Part shown: piece by piece, positions 7,217-14,191 of the stretch
How positions within the stretch are numbered: position 1 is the first letter of the stretch
Layout: each line of letters starts with the position of its first letter
Source: Ignavibacteria bacterium
GTDB lineage: Bacteria > Bacteroidota > Ignavibacteria > Ignavibacteriales > Melioribacteraceae
Direction: 5' to 3'
NCBI GenBank assembly: GCA_027347545.1
Contig: DAIEQT010000049.1
Coordinates: forward strand, 1-14,827
DNA length: 14,827 nt
Notes under the pieces: model-generated
Seen by the model: only the letters and a program-made list of their open reading frames with translations
What the model was told of the DNA's origin: nothing
Databases searched by the model: none
Translations under genes and position numbers: made by a program

Positions 7217-8059
7217 GTGGAAAAGAAAAATGAAATAAAAATTTTTGAAGACAAAAAAGTAAGAACTCTTTGGGATGCCGAACAAGAGAAATGGTATTTG
7301 TCTATTGTTGATGTTATTGCAGTTTTAACCGAAAGCATAGACCCAAATGCATACTGGAGGAAGCTTAAACAACGTCTTAAAGATGAAGGAAATGAAACCG
7401 TGACAAATTGTCACGGGTTGAAAATGCTTGCACCAGATGGTAAAATGCGAATGACAGATGTAGCAGATACAGAGCAAATTTTACGCCTCATTCAATCAAT
7501 TCCTTCACCAAAGGCGGAACCTTTTAAGCTTTGGCTGGCTCAAGTTGGCTCCGAAAGAATTAACGAGATGCAAGACCCGGAGCTTTCAATTGACCGGGCT
7601 TTGGAACAATACTTGAAACTGGGCTACTCGGAAAACTGGATTAATCAGCGGCTGAAAAGTATTGAAATTAGAAAGGAACTTACAGACGAATGGAAGAAGA
7701 AAGGGCTAAAAGAAGGGACTCAGTTTGCTACGCTTACCGATATTATCACCAAAGCTTGGAGCGACAAAACCACTAAAGAATATAAAATTCTGAAGGGCTT
7801 GAAACAGGAAAACCTTCGGGATAATATGACTAATACCGAGCTAATCTTAAACATGCTTGCTGAAGCCTCCACAAAAGACATATCGGTTGCTACAAATCCC
7901 GATGGCTTTGAAGAAAGCAAAAAAGTTGCTAAACAAGGGGGAAACGTTGCTAAAGTTGCAAGAAAAGAACTGGAAGCGCGGACAGGGAAAAAAGTTATTA
8001 CTTCATTAAATGCAAAATCCGCTTTGCAAATAATAGAAAGTAAAAAGCGAAAGAAGTAA
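7217..8059 (+). CDS. Bro-N / DinD-like antirepressor-family protein
   Basis: A 280-residue soluble protein. Residues about 8-115 fit the Bro-N domain (KIFEDKKVRTLWDAEQEKWY, then SIVDVIAVLTESIDPNAYWRKLKQRL, and a conserved PFKLWLAQVG). Residues about 115-280 resemble the C-terminal part of DinD-like proteins, including the GGNVAKVARKELEARTGKKVI motif near the end. Such proteins occur as phage antirepressors and as solitary chromosomal genes; DinD in Escherichia coli is SOS-induced and acts on RecA filaments. Which role applies here is unknown. The start is a GTG with a weak GTGAG site upstream. No phage genes surround it, and it sits alone between coaD and the convergent exbB-exbD-tonB operon, suggesting acquisition by transfer. 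Confidence 0.8.
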   Translation: MEKKNEIKIFEDKKVRTLWDAEQEKWYLSIVDVIAVLTESIDPNAYWRKLKQRLKDEGNETVTNCHGLKMLAPDGKMRMTDVADTEQILRLIQSIPSPKAEPFKLWLAQVGSERINEMQDPELSIDRALEQYLKLGYSENWINQRLKSIEIRKELTDEWKKKGLKEGTQFATLTDIITKAWSDKTTKEYKILKGLKQENLRDNMTNTELILNMLAEASTKDISVATNPDGFEESKKVAKQGGNVAKVARKELEARTGKKVITSLNAKSALQIIESKKRKK

Positions 8060-8110
8060 TGAAGAAAGCAAGTGAAGAGATTTAACTGATACTTTTTAGA
8101 GACTAATGAG

Positions 8111-8869
8111 TTATTCCAATCTAAATGGAAAAGTAATTACTACGGTTTGAGAAATTTTTGCTTGCGCGCCGCTGATCGGTTCAAAACGCCAAAGCTTTAG
8201 CGCATCAATAGAAACTTGTTCCAGCTGGCTGTCGGCTTTTTTCATTACGGTAATATTGCCAACACTTCCATCCGGTAAAATTGCAAAGCGAAGTTTTACA
8301 TCAATCTCCTTATAAACTCCTTCCGGATATTTGGGAATGATGTAGTTGTAAATTTTTCTAATTCTTCCGCCCCAATCAATTCCGAAACCATCGCCTAGTC
8401 CATCACCAAAACCGCTTCCGTTACCGTTTCCAATTCCGCTGCCGGTTCCACGTCCGTTGCCAATTCCTTTTCCATCAGGATTATTTCCGGCTGTTGGACG
8501 AACCACATCCGATACTTTTCCCGGCTTAATCTTTTCCGGTTTTTCGGTTGATGACGAAACTTTGTCTTCATCTTTCTCAGTTGTCTTTGTAGTTACTTCC
8601 GGCACTTCAACTGCTTGCTTGTCTTTATCTTCTTCGGTAGCGGCTGGTTGATTAACTGTACTTCCAACATCCATCATGGAAAATTCTTTATCCATTGGAC
8701 CGAATCCGCCGGAACCACCGCCCGGCTCTCCAAAGCGGATTTCCACTAGATCATCTTGAGAGCTCATTGCGCTTAGCAATAGAAACACCACAACTGCGAG
8801 CACGTGAAAACCAATAGAGATGAGTGTAGAAGTTTTTTCAATATTTAGTTTCTTCGAAATCAATTTCAA
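8111..8869 (-). CDS. tonB: TonB-family energy transducer with Gly-rich linker
   Basis: A 252-residue protein, last in exbB-exbD-tonB. One N-terminal membrane anchor (about residues 14-34) is followed by a periplasmic linker: an acidic/Lys-rich part (75-120) and an unusual Gly-rich run (about 132-168, repeats of GNG/GSG/GDG) in place of the Pro-rich spacer of classical TonB. Residues about 175-252 form the TonB C-terminal domain (VKLRFAILPDGSVGNITVMK, then ALKLWRFEP), which contacts the TonB box of outer-membrane receptors. The start appears to be TTG at 8869, overlapping the exbD stop as TTGA; a second TTG two codons later is possible, and no ATG is in a suitable place. Specific substrate unknown; a TolA-like role cannot be excluded but is less likely. 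Confidence 0.85.
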   Translation of the reverse strand: MKLISKKLNIEKTSTLISIGFHVLAVVVFLLLSAMSSQDDLVEIRFGEPGGGSGGFGPMDKEFSMMDVGSTVNQPAATEEDKDKQAVEVPEVTTKTTEKDEDKVSSSTEKPEKIKPGKVSDVVRPTAGNNPDGKGIGNGRGTGSGIGNGNGSGFGDGLGDGFGIDWGGRIRKIYNYIIPKYPEGVYKEIDVKLRFAILPDGSVGNITVMKKADSQLEQVSIDALKLWRFEPISGAQAKISQTVVITFPFRLE

Positions 8870-9273
8870 TCGTTCTTTTTTGTTGCCCCAATTAAAAACT
8901 TAGTAACACCAACTTTTTTAAGTTCATCTAATAGCTTAATAAAATTGCCGTGGAAAACTTCTTTATCCGCTTTGATAACAACTCCTTGCGCCGGATTACT
9001 TTGCAGTTTCATCTGTATCTGAATTATGAGCTCTTGCATTGTTAAATACTTACCATTCATGTAAAGCTTGTTCGCTGAATCTAAAAACAATTCAATGTTC
9101 TTATCATTCACAGACTCTGCTGTAGATGCTTCCGGCAATTTTACTTTTAGCGCGCCAACAACTAGGAACGGGCTCGCAATCATAAAAATGAGAAGCAGTA
9201 CAAGCACAACATCTGTAAAGGGAGTTATGTTTATTTCTGAAAACTCTTTCTCATCAATTTTATAACGGCGCAT
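8866..9273 (-). CDS. exbD: Biopolymer transport protein ExbD/TolR
   Basis: A 135-residue inner-membrane protein with a short cytoplasmic N-terminus, a single membrane helix (about residues 20-42) and a periplasmic domain of the ExbD/TolR fold. The helix begins INITPFTDVVLVLLLIFMI; Asp21 corresponds to the proton-conducting Asp25 of Escherichia coli ExbD. With ExbB it forms the proton-driven motor that energises TonB. Its ATG overlaps the exbB stop by one base (TAATG), and its own stop overlaps the tonB start by three bases, so all three are translationally coupled. The presence of a TonB partner favours ExbD over TolR. Confidence 0.92.
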   Translation of the reverse strand: MRRYKIDEKEFSEINITPFTDVVLVLLLIFMIASPFLVVGALKVKLPEASTAESVNDKNIELFLDSANKLYMNGKYLTMQELIIQIQMKLQSNPAQGVVIKADKEVFHGNFIKLLDELKKVGVTKFLIGATKKND

Positions 9274-9926
9274 TACGCGGCTCCATTCTTAAGTAAGTAA
9301 AACACTTCTTTAATTTCTGTTTCCATTGCCGGTATGCTTTGTTTAACGCGTTTCATAAAATAGTTGTAGAAAATAACCGACGGTACGGCAACTAAAATTC
9401 CGGCGGCAGTAGAAACCAGTGCTTCGGCAATTCCACTCATAACAGTTAAATAGCTTGATGCTTCATTTACGGAAAGTCCTTCGAATGAACGAATGATTCC
9501 GAGTACCGTTCCGAACAATCCAATAAACGGGGAAATGTTTCCTAACGTACCAAGAATTCCAATTCCTTTTTCAATCTTAACAAGTTCCTGGTCCATTTTC
9601 GAAAATGAGAGATCCATCAGTTCATCTTTCTTATAGCTAAGGTTGTTCATCATATATAGAAAAACATTTGCAAGCGGTGTGGGAACTGTAAAGCCCATTC
9701 TCTTAATATTGCCGACTTTGCAAACGTGATGAGCCATTTTAAAATTTTTCTCGCCGATTGCTTCTTTAACCTTTAGAGAAAGTTCTTCGAGGTTTTTAGA
9801 GTCAAGCGCTTTGAGAGTAACCCATTTCTCGATAATTACCTTTAACGAAAGTATTGAACATATAATGAGAATGATTAATGTAAATCCGCCGTGAGTAAGT
9901 AAATCCAATAAACCAGAGTTGAACAT
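9273..9926 (-). CDS. exbB: MotA/TolQ/ExbB proton channel protein
   Basis: A 217-residue inner-membrane protein with three predicted helices, at about residues 13-34, 120-147 and 160-187, separated by a long cytoplasmic loop, as in ExbB/TolQ. The most conserved part is GTLGNISPFIGLFGTVLGII leading into the second helix, and SGIAEALVSTAAGILVAVPSV for the third. It forms the pentameric channel around ExbD. AAAAGG lies eight bases before the ATG on the minus strand. It is first in the operon exbB-exbD-tonB; a TAnnTTTG element is found about 80 bases upstream. Confidence 0.93.
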   Translation of the reverse strand: MFNSGLLDLLTHGGFTLIILIICSILSLKVIIEKWVTLKALDSKNLEELSLKVKEAIGEKNFKMAHHVCKVGNIKRMGFTVPTPLANVFLYMMNNLSYKKDELMDLSFSKMDQELVKIEKGIGILGTLGNISPFIGLFGTVLGIIRSFEGLSVNEASSYLTVMSGIAEALVSTAAGILVAVPSVIFYNYFMKRVKQSIPAMETEIKEVFYLLKNGAA

Positions 9927-10004
9927 TTTATTAACCTTTTCAAGTGAATTGACAAATTGTTTTACTAAAGAAACTCAAGTTTGCTTCTTCAGAAATCATG
10001 CTGG

Positions 10005-10012
10005 CAAAATTA
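10005..10012 (-). promoter_or_regulatory. Candidate -7 element for exbB-exbD-tonB
   Basis: On the minus strand this reads TAATTTTG, an exact TAnnTTTG match, followed by CC. It would give a leader of about 70 bases before exbB. No good TTTG is seen at the -33 position. Confidence 0.4.
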
Positions 10013-10054
10013 ATCATTTCTGATTGGATTTTTATGGTACTTAGAATTCTCCAT

Positions 10055-10084
10055 AAAAAAGAAAAGCCCGAGGGTTTCGGGCTT
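10055..10084 (-). terminator. Rho-independent terminator after the amino acid permease
   Basis: The arms AAGCCCGA (10064-10071) and TCGGGCTT (10077-10084) form a perfect 8 bp stem with a five-base loop. On the minus strand it is followed by TTCTTTTTT, so it ends transcription of the permease and insulates the exbB promoter just downstream. Confidence 0.85.
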
Positions 10085-10106
10085 GAGTTGGTTTTCTGAG
10101 ATACAG

Positions 10107-11444
10107 CTAACTTTTTTTAATCTTCGAATTCCAATAATAGAACGCCGGCAGTCCGAGCAAAACTAAGCCTAGTCCAATAAATGAATCGCGCGGGTTTTCT
10201 ATGAGTGTATTAATAACTAAATAGGTTGAGAAGATTATGAAAATGATTGGTGTGTATGGATATCCCCAAGTTTTATAAGGACGTTCCAATTCCGGTTTGT
10301 TTCTTCTTAAAATTATAACTGCGGCGGCAGCCATTGCGTAAAAAATCCAAGAAGCAAAAACAACATAAGTGATAAGCTGCTCGAATGTGCCCGTGAGAAC
10401 AAGCAAGCAAGCCCAAATTCCTTGCAGAATTAATGATTGAACCGGCGTTCCAAATTTTGTATGAACTGTAGCCAGTCTTTTGAAAAACAAGTTCTCTTTC
10501 GACATTGCATAATAAATTCTTGCCGGAGCCAATACCAAACCGTTGTTACATCCAAGTGTAGAAATTATTACTGCAATTGCAGCAAGTGCGGCTCCGGTCG
10601 TTCCAACAACTACGGTTACTGCATCAGATAAAACTAATGTTGATTGAGCGATTCTATCTATAGATAAAATTGCCATATAAGAAAGATTAACCGTAACGTA
10701 AACAAAGATTACAAGCAAAGTAGAAATGATTAACGCTCTCGGAATATTCTTTTGCGGTTCTTTCACTTCGCCGGCAACAAATGTAGTTTGAATCCAACCA
10801 TCGTAAGCCCACAAAACTGCAACTAACGCTAAACCAAATGGTCCAGCCATATTTGCTAAAGGAATTTCAATTCCGGTTGTTGATGAAAAATTAGCAGACG
10901 ATCCGAAAAAGACGCCGAGCAAAGCTATAACTGCAAGCGTTCCAATTTTAATAATCGTAAGAACATTTTGAACAATGGCTCCGGATTTAACGCCAAGGCT
11001 GTTTATCAATGTTAGTAGAATGATGGAAATTATCGCAACGCTGCTAATTCCCATTGGGGAAAGTGGAATGAAATATCCTAAGTAAGTTGCGAATCCAACT
11101 GCAACTGCCGAAATAGAAGCTGTGCGGATTACAGCAAATGCCGACCAGCCGTAAAGGAAACCCCAAAGAGGTCCGTAAGCTTCTTTCAAATAAACATACA
11201 AGCCGCCGGCGTTGGGATACATTGTACCAAGCTCCGCAATTGAAAGATCGCCGAACAAACTTACTACTCCGCCGATTATCCATGCTGCAATTGACCAGGA
11301 TGGAGAGTGTACAAACAAAGCTATACTTGCGGGAACAAGAAAGATTCCGGAGCCAATCATGCTACCAACGCTAATCATTGTAGTATCAAGAAGATTGAAC
11401 TCCCGTTTCAGTTCAGTGGTTTGTGCTTTAACAGAATCAGCCAT
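10107..11444 (-). CDS. APC-family amino acid permease (LAT/SteT-like)
   Basis: A 445-residue protein with about 12 predicted membrane helices and no signal peptide. The first helix carries the APC motif SVGSMIGSGIF, whose unwound Gly-rich turn binds the amino acid backbone. Further LAT-like marks are FGDLSIAELGTMYPNAGGLYVYLKEAYG, LVAVLWAYDGWIQTTFVAGEVKEPQKNIPRA-type helix 6 and loop, and PYKTWGYPYTP near the C-terminus. Relatives include bacterial SteT (serine/threonine exchanger) and eukaryotic light chains, so a neutral amino acid exchanger or symporter is likely; the substrate cannot be read from the sequence. AAGGA precedes the ATG. It has its own terminator and appears to be a single-gene unit. 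Confidence 0.9.
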   Translation of the reverse strand: MADSVKAQTTELKREFNLLDTTMISVGSMIGSGIFLVPASIALFVHSPSWSIAAWIIGGVVSLFGDLSIAELGTMYPNAGGLYVYLKEAYGPLWGFLYGWSAFAVIRTASISAVAVGFATYLGYFIPLSPMGISSVAIISIILLTLINSLGVKSGAIVQNVLTIIKIGTLAVIALLGVFFGSSANFSSTTGIEIPLANMAGPFGLALVAVLWAYDGWIQTTFVAGEVKEPQKNIPRALIISTLLVIFVYVTVNLSYMAILSIDRIAQSTLVLSDAVTVVVGTTGAALAAIAVIISTLGCNNGLVLAPARIYYAMSKENLFFKRLATVHTKFGTPVQSLILQGIWACLLVLTGTFEQLITYVVFASWIFYAMAAAAVIILRRNKPELERPYKTWGYPYTPIIFIIFSTYLVINTLIENPRDSFIGLGLVLLGLPAFYYWNSKIKKS

Positions 11445-11523
11445 ACTATTTCCTTATCTGATGGTGAGATGGATTACAACATAACAAATAATGAACAAAA
11501 AATTCTGCCGAAGTTCTTGGCTG

Positions 11524-11578
11524 CTTTGAGTCTTTGCGAGAGAATATCTTTTTCTCGCAGAGACGCGAAGACGCAGAG
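11524..11578. repeat. TGCG-rich intergenic repeat, related to the core at 794-834
   Basis: On the minus strand this reads as a series of units like CTCTGCGTCTTCGCGTCTCTGCGAGAAA, sharing the CTNTGCG / GNGAAA pattern of the element before the toxin-antitoxin pair. It also contains an inverted repeat TGCGAGA (11535-11541) and TCTCGCA (11553-11559). It lies between the symporter terminator and the permease gene and codes for nothing convincing. Confidence 0.5.
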
Positions 11579-11583
11579 AGCAC

Positions 11584-11616
11584 AATAAAAAAGCGAGAAG
11601 TAAAAATCTCTCGCTT
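11584..11616 (-). terminator. Rho-independent terminator after the sodium:solute symporter
   Basis: The arms AAGCGAGA (11591-11598) and TCTCGCTT (11609-11616) form a perfect 8 bp stem with a ten-base loop. On the minus strand the stem runs into TTTTTTATTG. It lies about 50 bases after the symporter stop codon. Confidence 0.75.
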
Positions 11617-11667
11617 CAATAGTTTATTCATGATTTCTGTTTTCTTATTTCTTAATTCCGGCTTAAC

Positions 11668-13764
11668 CTACATTTCTTTTTCCACAGTAACTATTTTACC
11701 TTCTTGAAACTGTGCGCTTAAGCGATGCTCTTCACCAATATAAACAACGCCGTTTTCTTCATGCGGTTCGCCATATTTAGAGTGAAAAGATTTAAGACCG
11801 CCTAAATATTTTCTTTTATCGCACACATAAACAAGGTCGCCAACTTCGGCTTCCATCTTTTTCATATCAGCTTTAGACACGCTTACGTAATCTTCGTTAT
11901 CTTTTCTAACACGCCATTGAGCTGAAACAACTTCTCCTTCGCGCTCATTCACTTTGCCCCCTTTAAAAATCTCTTTTGCTCTGTGAATTGACCAGGCAGT
12001 TAATCCATCTAAGTGTACATTAGGATCGAAGTGGATATAATATTGCGCGGTTAAAGAAACCAGTACAGTCATAACTAAAACTATTATCATTGATATAACA
12101 AGCGGCAAAACATTAACCCATATAATTATCAAGCTGGCAACAATTATTCCTATAAACACCTTCATCATCAATTCATGCGAAGCAGATTTTCTAATTTTAT
12201 TTACAATTCCTTTTTGCCAACTTAATGTAAGAGTGATCAAAACTCCTACAGCAACACAAACAATAGTATTATACAAAGCGCTTATGTAAGAATATGGATG
12301 TACCGGATCGAAAGGAGTACCGTGAGCGATAGGTGCAATTAATATATCGGGATAAGTTGCGCCAAGTATCATAAGAGATGAACCGCCAAGAAATGTTGCC
12401 AGTACGCCGGCTGGAGTAAATTTCTTCCAGAATACGCCCAAGAAAATTGCTGTAACTAATGGCGGAGTTAATGTTGAGTGAAAATATCCGTGCGCTTGAT
12501 ACACCGTTGGGTATTTACTAAACGGAATCGTCGCAAGTATTCCTACTGCTGTAATTACAATTGATGATATTCTTGCTACAAAAAGTTCTTCTTTGCTGGT
12601 TTGTTCTTGGGTTGTAACTCTCTTTGCATAAAGTTTACGAACATGCGGATGAACATCATTCATATAAACTGCGGCTATAGCATTAATAAGAGAATCTACC
12701 GTAGAAAGTAATGTTGCAGTTAAGGCCGCTATCACAAATCCAAAAACACCTTTGCTGGCAATGATATGTGTTACAGCAATAAATACTTCATCCGGATTTA
12801 CATCGGCGTTCAAGGCTGGTTTTGCCATCCCTAATATTGCCTTTGCAATCCAGCCGGCGTTGCCTACAACAATTGCGGAAAGGGGAAGCATAAATAACAC
12901 ATTGAACACAGCGGCTTTTCTTCCTTCGTCAACGCTTTTAGCGGACATAAATCTCATCAAGAGTCCCATGTTCATAAAGAGGAAGCCAACAGAACCGGCA
13001 ACCCCATCTTGCCAAAATATTCCTACAAAATTAAAATCCGCCGGAGAGTTGAAATCCGCCAATGGCAGCCTCCAATCTGGCGGAAGCAAATGCCAGAATG
13101 CTTCAAGTCCGCCAACGTAATTGATGCCCATAAGAAAGATTAAAAATCCAGCTAAGAGAAGAATAACACCTTGAATCAAATCTGTGAAGATAACCGCAGT
13201 TTGACCGCCAAATGTAGTGTACACTCCGGTTATTGCTGCAATTGTAATTATTACGCCCATTAAATTTACAGGGATGAAGAGACCGAAAATATCGAAAGAA
13301 GCTGGAAGTAATGGAGTGAAAACTTTTCCTAATGTGAGTAAGCCAATTCCCAGATAGCCAATCATGTATAACAGCTGGAAAACCGTAGCTATCAATCTAA
13401 CTGTTGGACTAAAGCGTTTTTCGAAATACTCCGGGATAGATTTTATTTTGGTATAAACAACAATTGGCAGCCATCCAAAAAGGAAAAATGGCATAAAGAA
13501 CCAATCATTCATGTAGGTCATAGTTGAGGAAACGCCATGCTCTAAGCCTTTTGCCGCATATTTAACAAAGCTATGGCTTCCTACTCCCGTTGCAACAATA
13601 GAAACAGTAATTAACCACCAGGCAAATCTTCTTCCACCAAAGAAAAAGTCGTTAGTGTTACGGTTGTATTTTGCAAAGTAGCTTCCAAACAACATAATGC
13701 CTATAAAATAGACAAACATCACTACCCAATCGGTAGCGGTTCCTAATCCGTGTAATGATTCCAT
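11668..13764 (-). CDS. Sodium:solute symporter (SSS family) with soluble C-terminal tail
   Basis: A 698-residue protein, longer than the 500-550 usual for the family. About 14 membrane helices cover residues 10-585. Family marks include the DFFFGGRRFAWW entry to helix 2, FGGQTAVIFTDLIQG (the SSS signature region), and a helix with ATLLSTVDSLINAIA, where the Ser/Thr cluster matches the Na2 sodium site of vSGLT. Residues about 590-698 are a hydrophilic tail rich in beta-like segments (EVGDLVYVCDKRKYLGG, NGVVYIGEEHRL), probably cytoplasmic, with no motif I can name. The substrate is unknown. Its ATG lies eight bases after the stop of a 70-residue membrane protein, and the two are surely cotranscribed from the TAnnTTTG promoter at 14011-14042. 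A terminator follows. Confidence 0.92.
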   Translation of the reverse strand: MESLHGLGTATDWVVMFVYFIGIMLFGSYFAKYNRNTNDFFFGGRRFAWWLITVSIVATGVGSHSFVKYAAKGLEHGVSSTMTYMNDWFFMPFFLFGWLPIVVYTKIKSIPEYFEKRFSPTVRLIATVFQLLYMIGYLGIGLLTLGKVFTPLLPASFDIFGLFIPVNLMGVIITIAAITGVYTTFGGQTAVIFTDLIQGVILLLAGFLIFLMGINYVGGLEAFWHLLPPDWRLPLADFNSPADFNFVGIFWQDGVAGSVGFLFMNMGLLMRFMSAKSVDEGRKAAVFNVLFMLPLSAIVVGNAGWIAKAILGMAKPALNADVNPDEVFIAVTHIIASKGVFGFVIAALTATLLSTVDSLINAIAAVYMNDVHPHVRKLYAKRVTTQEQTSKEELFVARISSIVITAVGILATIPFSKYPTVYQAHGYFHSTLTPPLVTAIFLGVFWKKFTPAGVLATFLGGSSLMILGATYPDILIAPIAHGTPFDPVHPYSYISALYNTIVCVAVGVLITLTLSWQKGIVNKIRKSASHELMMKVFIGIIVASLIIIWVNVLPLVISMIIVLVMTVLVSLTAQYYIHFDPNVHLDGLTAWSIHRAKEIFKGGKVNEREGEVVSAQWRVRKDNEDYVSVSKADMKKMEAEVGDLVYVCDKRKYLGGLKSFHSKYGEPHEENGVVYIGEEHRLSAQFQEGKIVTVEKEM

Positions 13765-13772
13765 ATTCTATC

Positions 13773-13985
13773 TTACCAGTAAAGAGCAGCTATTATTAAA
13801 ATCGCGTGAATTATTAAGAAGTAGAAAAAACCGAAATAAAGTACTTTGCGCCACCATTTATTCCTCTTTAAGCGCAAGTCGAGACCTTTTGTTTTATGAA
13901 TGATATACATCCCGGCAAAAAAGAAAAGTCCTCCAAATCCATATAAATAAATAAACGGTAGCCATGAGTGTGAAAAGCTCGGCAT
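13773..13985 (-). CDS. Small two-helix membrane protein paired with the symporter
   Basis: A 70-residue protein with two predicted membrane helices (about residues 8-29 and 46-68) joined by a strongly basic loop (HKTKGLDLRLKRNKWWRK), so the loop probably faces the cytoplasm. AGGAG precedes the ATG. It is first in a two-gene operon, eight bases before the sodium:solute symporter. Small membrane proteins accompany some SSS transporters (for example YhdT with PanF, or DUF4212 proteins), and the arrangement suggests an accessory subunit. I do not recognise its family, so a role in assembly, stability or regulation of the symporter is an inference. Confidence 0.8.
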   Translation of the reverse strand: MPSFSHSWLPFIYLYGFGGLFFFAGMYIIHKTKGLDLRLKRNKWWRKVLYFGFFYFLIIHAILIIAALYW

Positions 13986-14010
13986 AGCTAAGCTCCTAAA
14001 AAGTTCGCGC

Positions 14011-14042
14011 CAAAGTTAGGTTAGAGAGCAAAGCCAAGCAAA
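14011..14042 (-). promoter_or_regulatory. Bacteroidota-type promoter for the small protein/symporter operon
   Basis: On the minus strand TTTG (14042-14039) and TAACTTTG (14018-14011) are separated by 20 bases, a full match to the -33 TTTG / -7 TAnnTTTG promoter of Bacteroidota. The ATG lies 26 bases beyond. This is the best promoter in the window and the main clue to the host group. Confidence 0.7.
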
Positions 14043-14110
14043 TGAAATTTTTGACAAATCTGAGCCCAAAAATGCTTAAAAGCCGTTCAGAAATAATAAT
14101 TTATGGAGTA

Positions 14111-14119
14111 TGATATAAT
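14111..14119 (+). promoter_or_regulatory. Extended -10 promoter for the ppiD-like gene
   Basis: TGATATAAT combines a TG extension with a perfect TATAAT. The -35 position (about 14091-14096) is only AT-rich. The same bases also read TATAATTG, one mismatch from TAnnTTTG. Either way the start point falls near 14126, giving a leader of about 65 bases. Confidence 0.5.
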
Positions 14120-14140
14120 TGCATTTAAGATGGTGTTAGT

Positions 14141-14165
14141 CTAAATTTAGCGCCTAAAATTTTAG
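14141..14165. promoter_or_regulatory. Two adjacent palindromes in the ppiD leader
   Basis: CTAAATTTAG (14141-14150) and CTAAAATTTTAG (14154-14165) are both perfect palindromes, three bases apart, between the promoter and the ribosome site. They could be operator half-sites or a short AU-rich hairpin; no regulator is known from the sequence. Confidence 0.4.
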
Positions 14166-14191
14166 ATATTTCAAAGCGGAGGTTGTTTTAT

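Noticed and set aside
11044..11588. Several overlapping open frames in the first part of the permease gene and its upstream region
   Set aside because: They are shadows of the permease coding strand or of the TGCG repeat; the permease frame has full family motifs.
12752..13120. 122-residue plus-strand frame inside the symporter gene
   Set aside because: Antisense to well-conserved symporter helices, with no ribosome site.
14051..14056. TTGACA, a perfect sigma-70 -35 box, near the ppiD promoter
   Set aside because: It is 57 bases before TATAAT, and no -10 box lies at the proper distance, so it is probably chance in AT-rich DNA.
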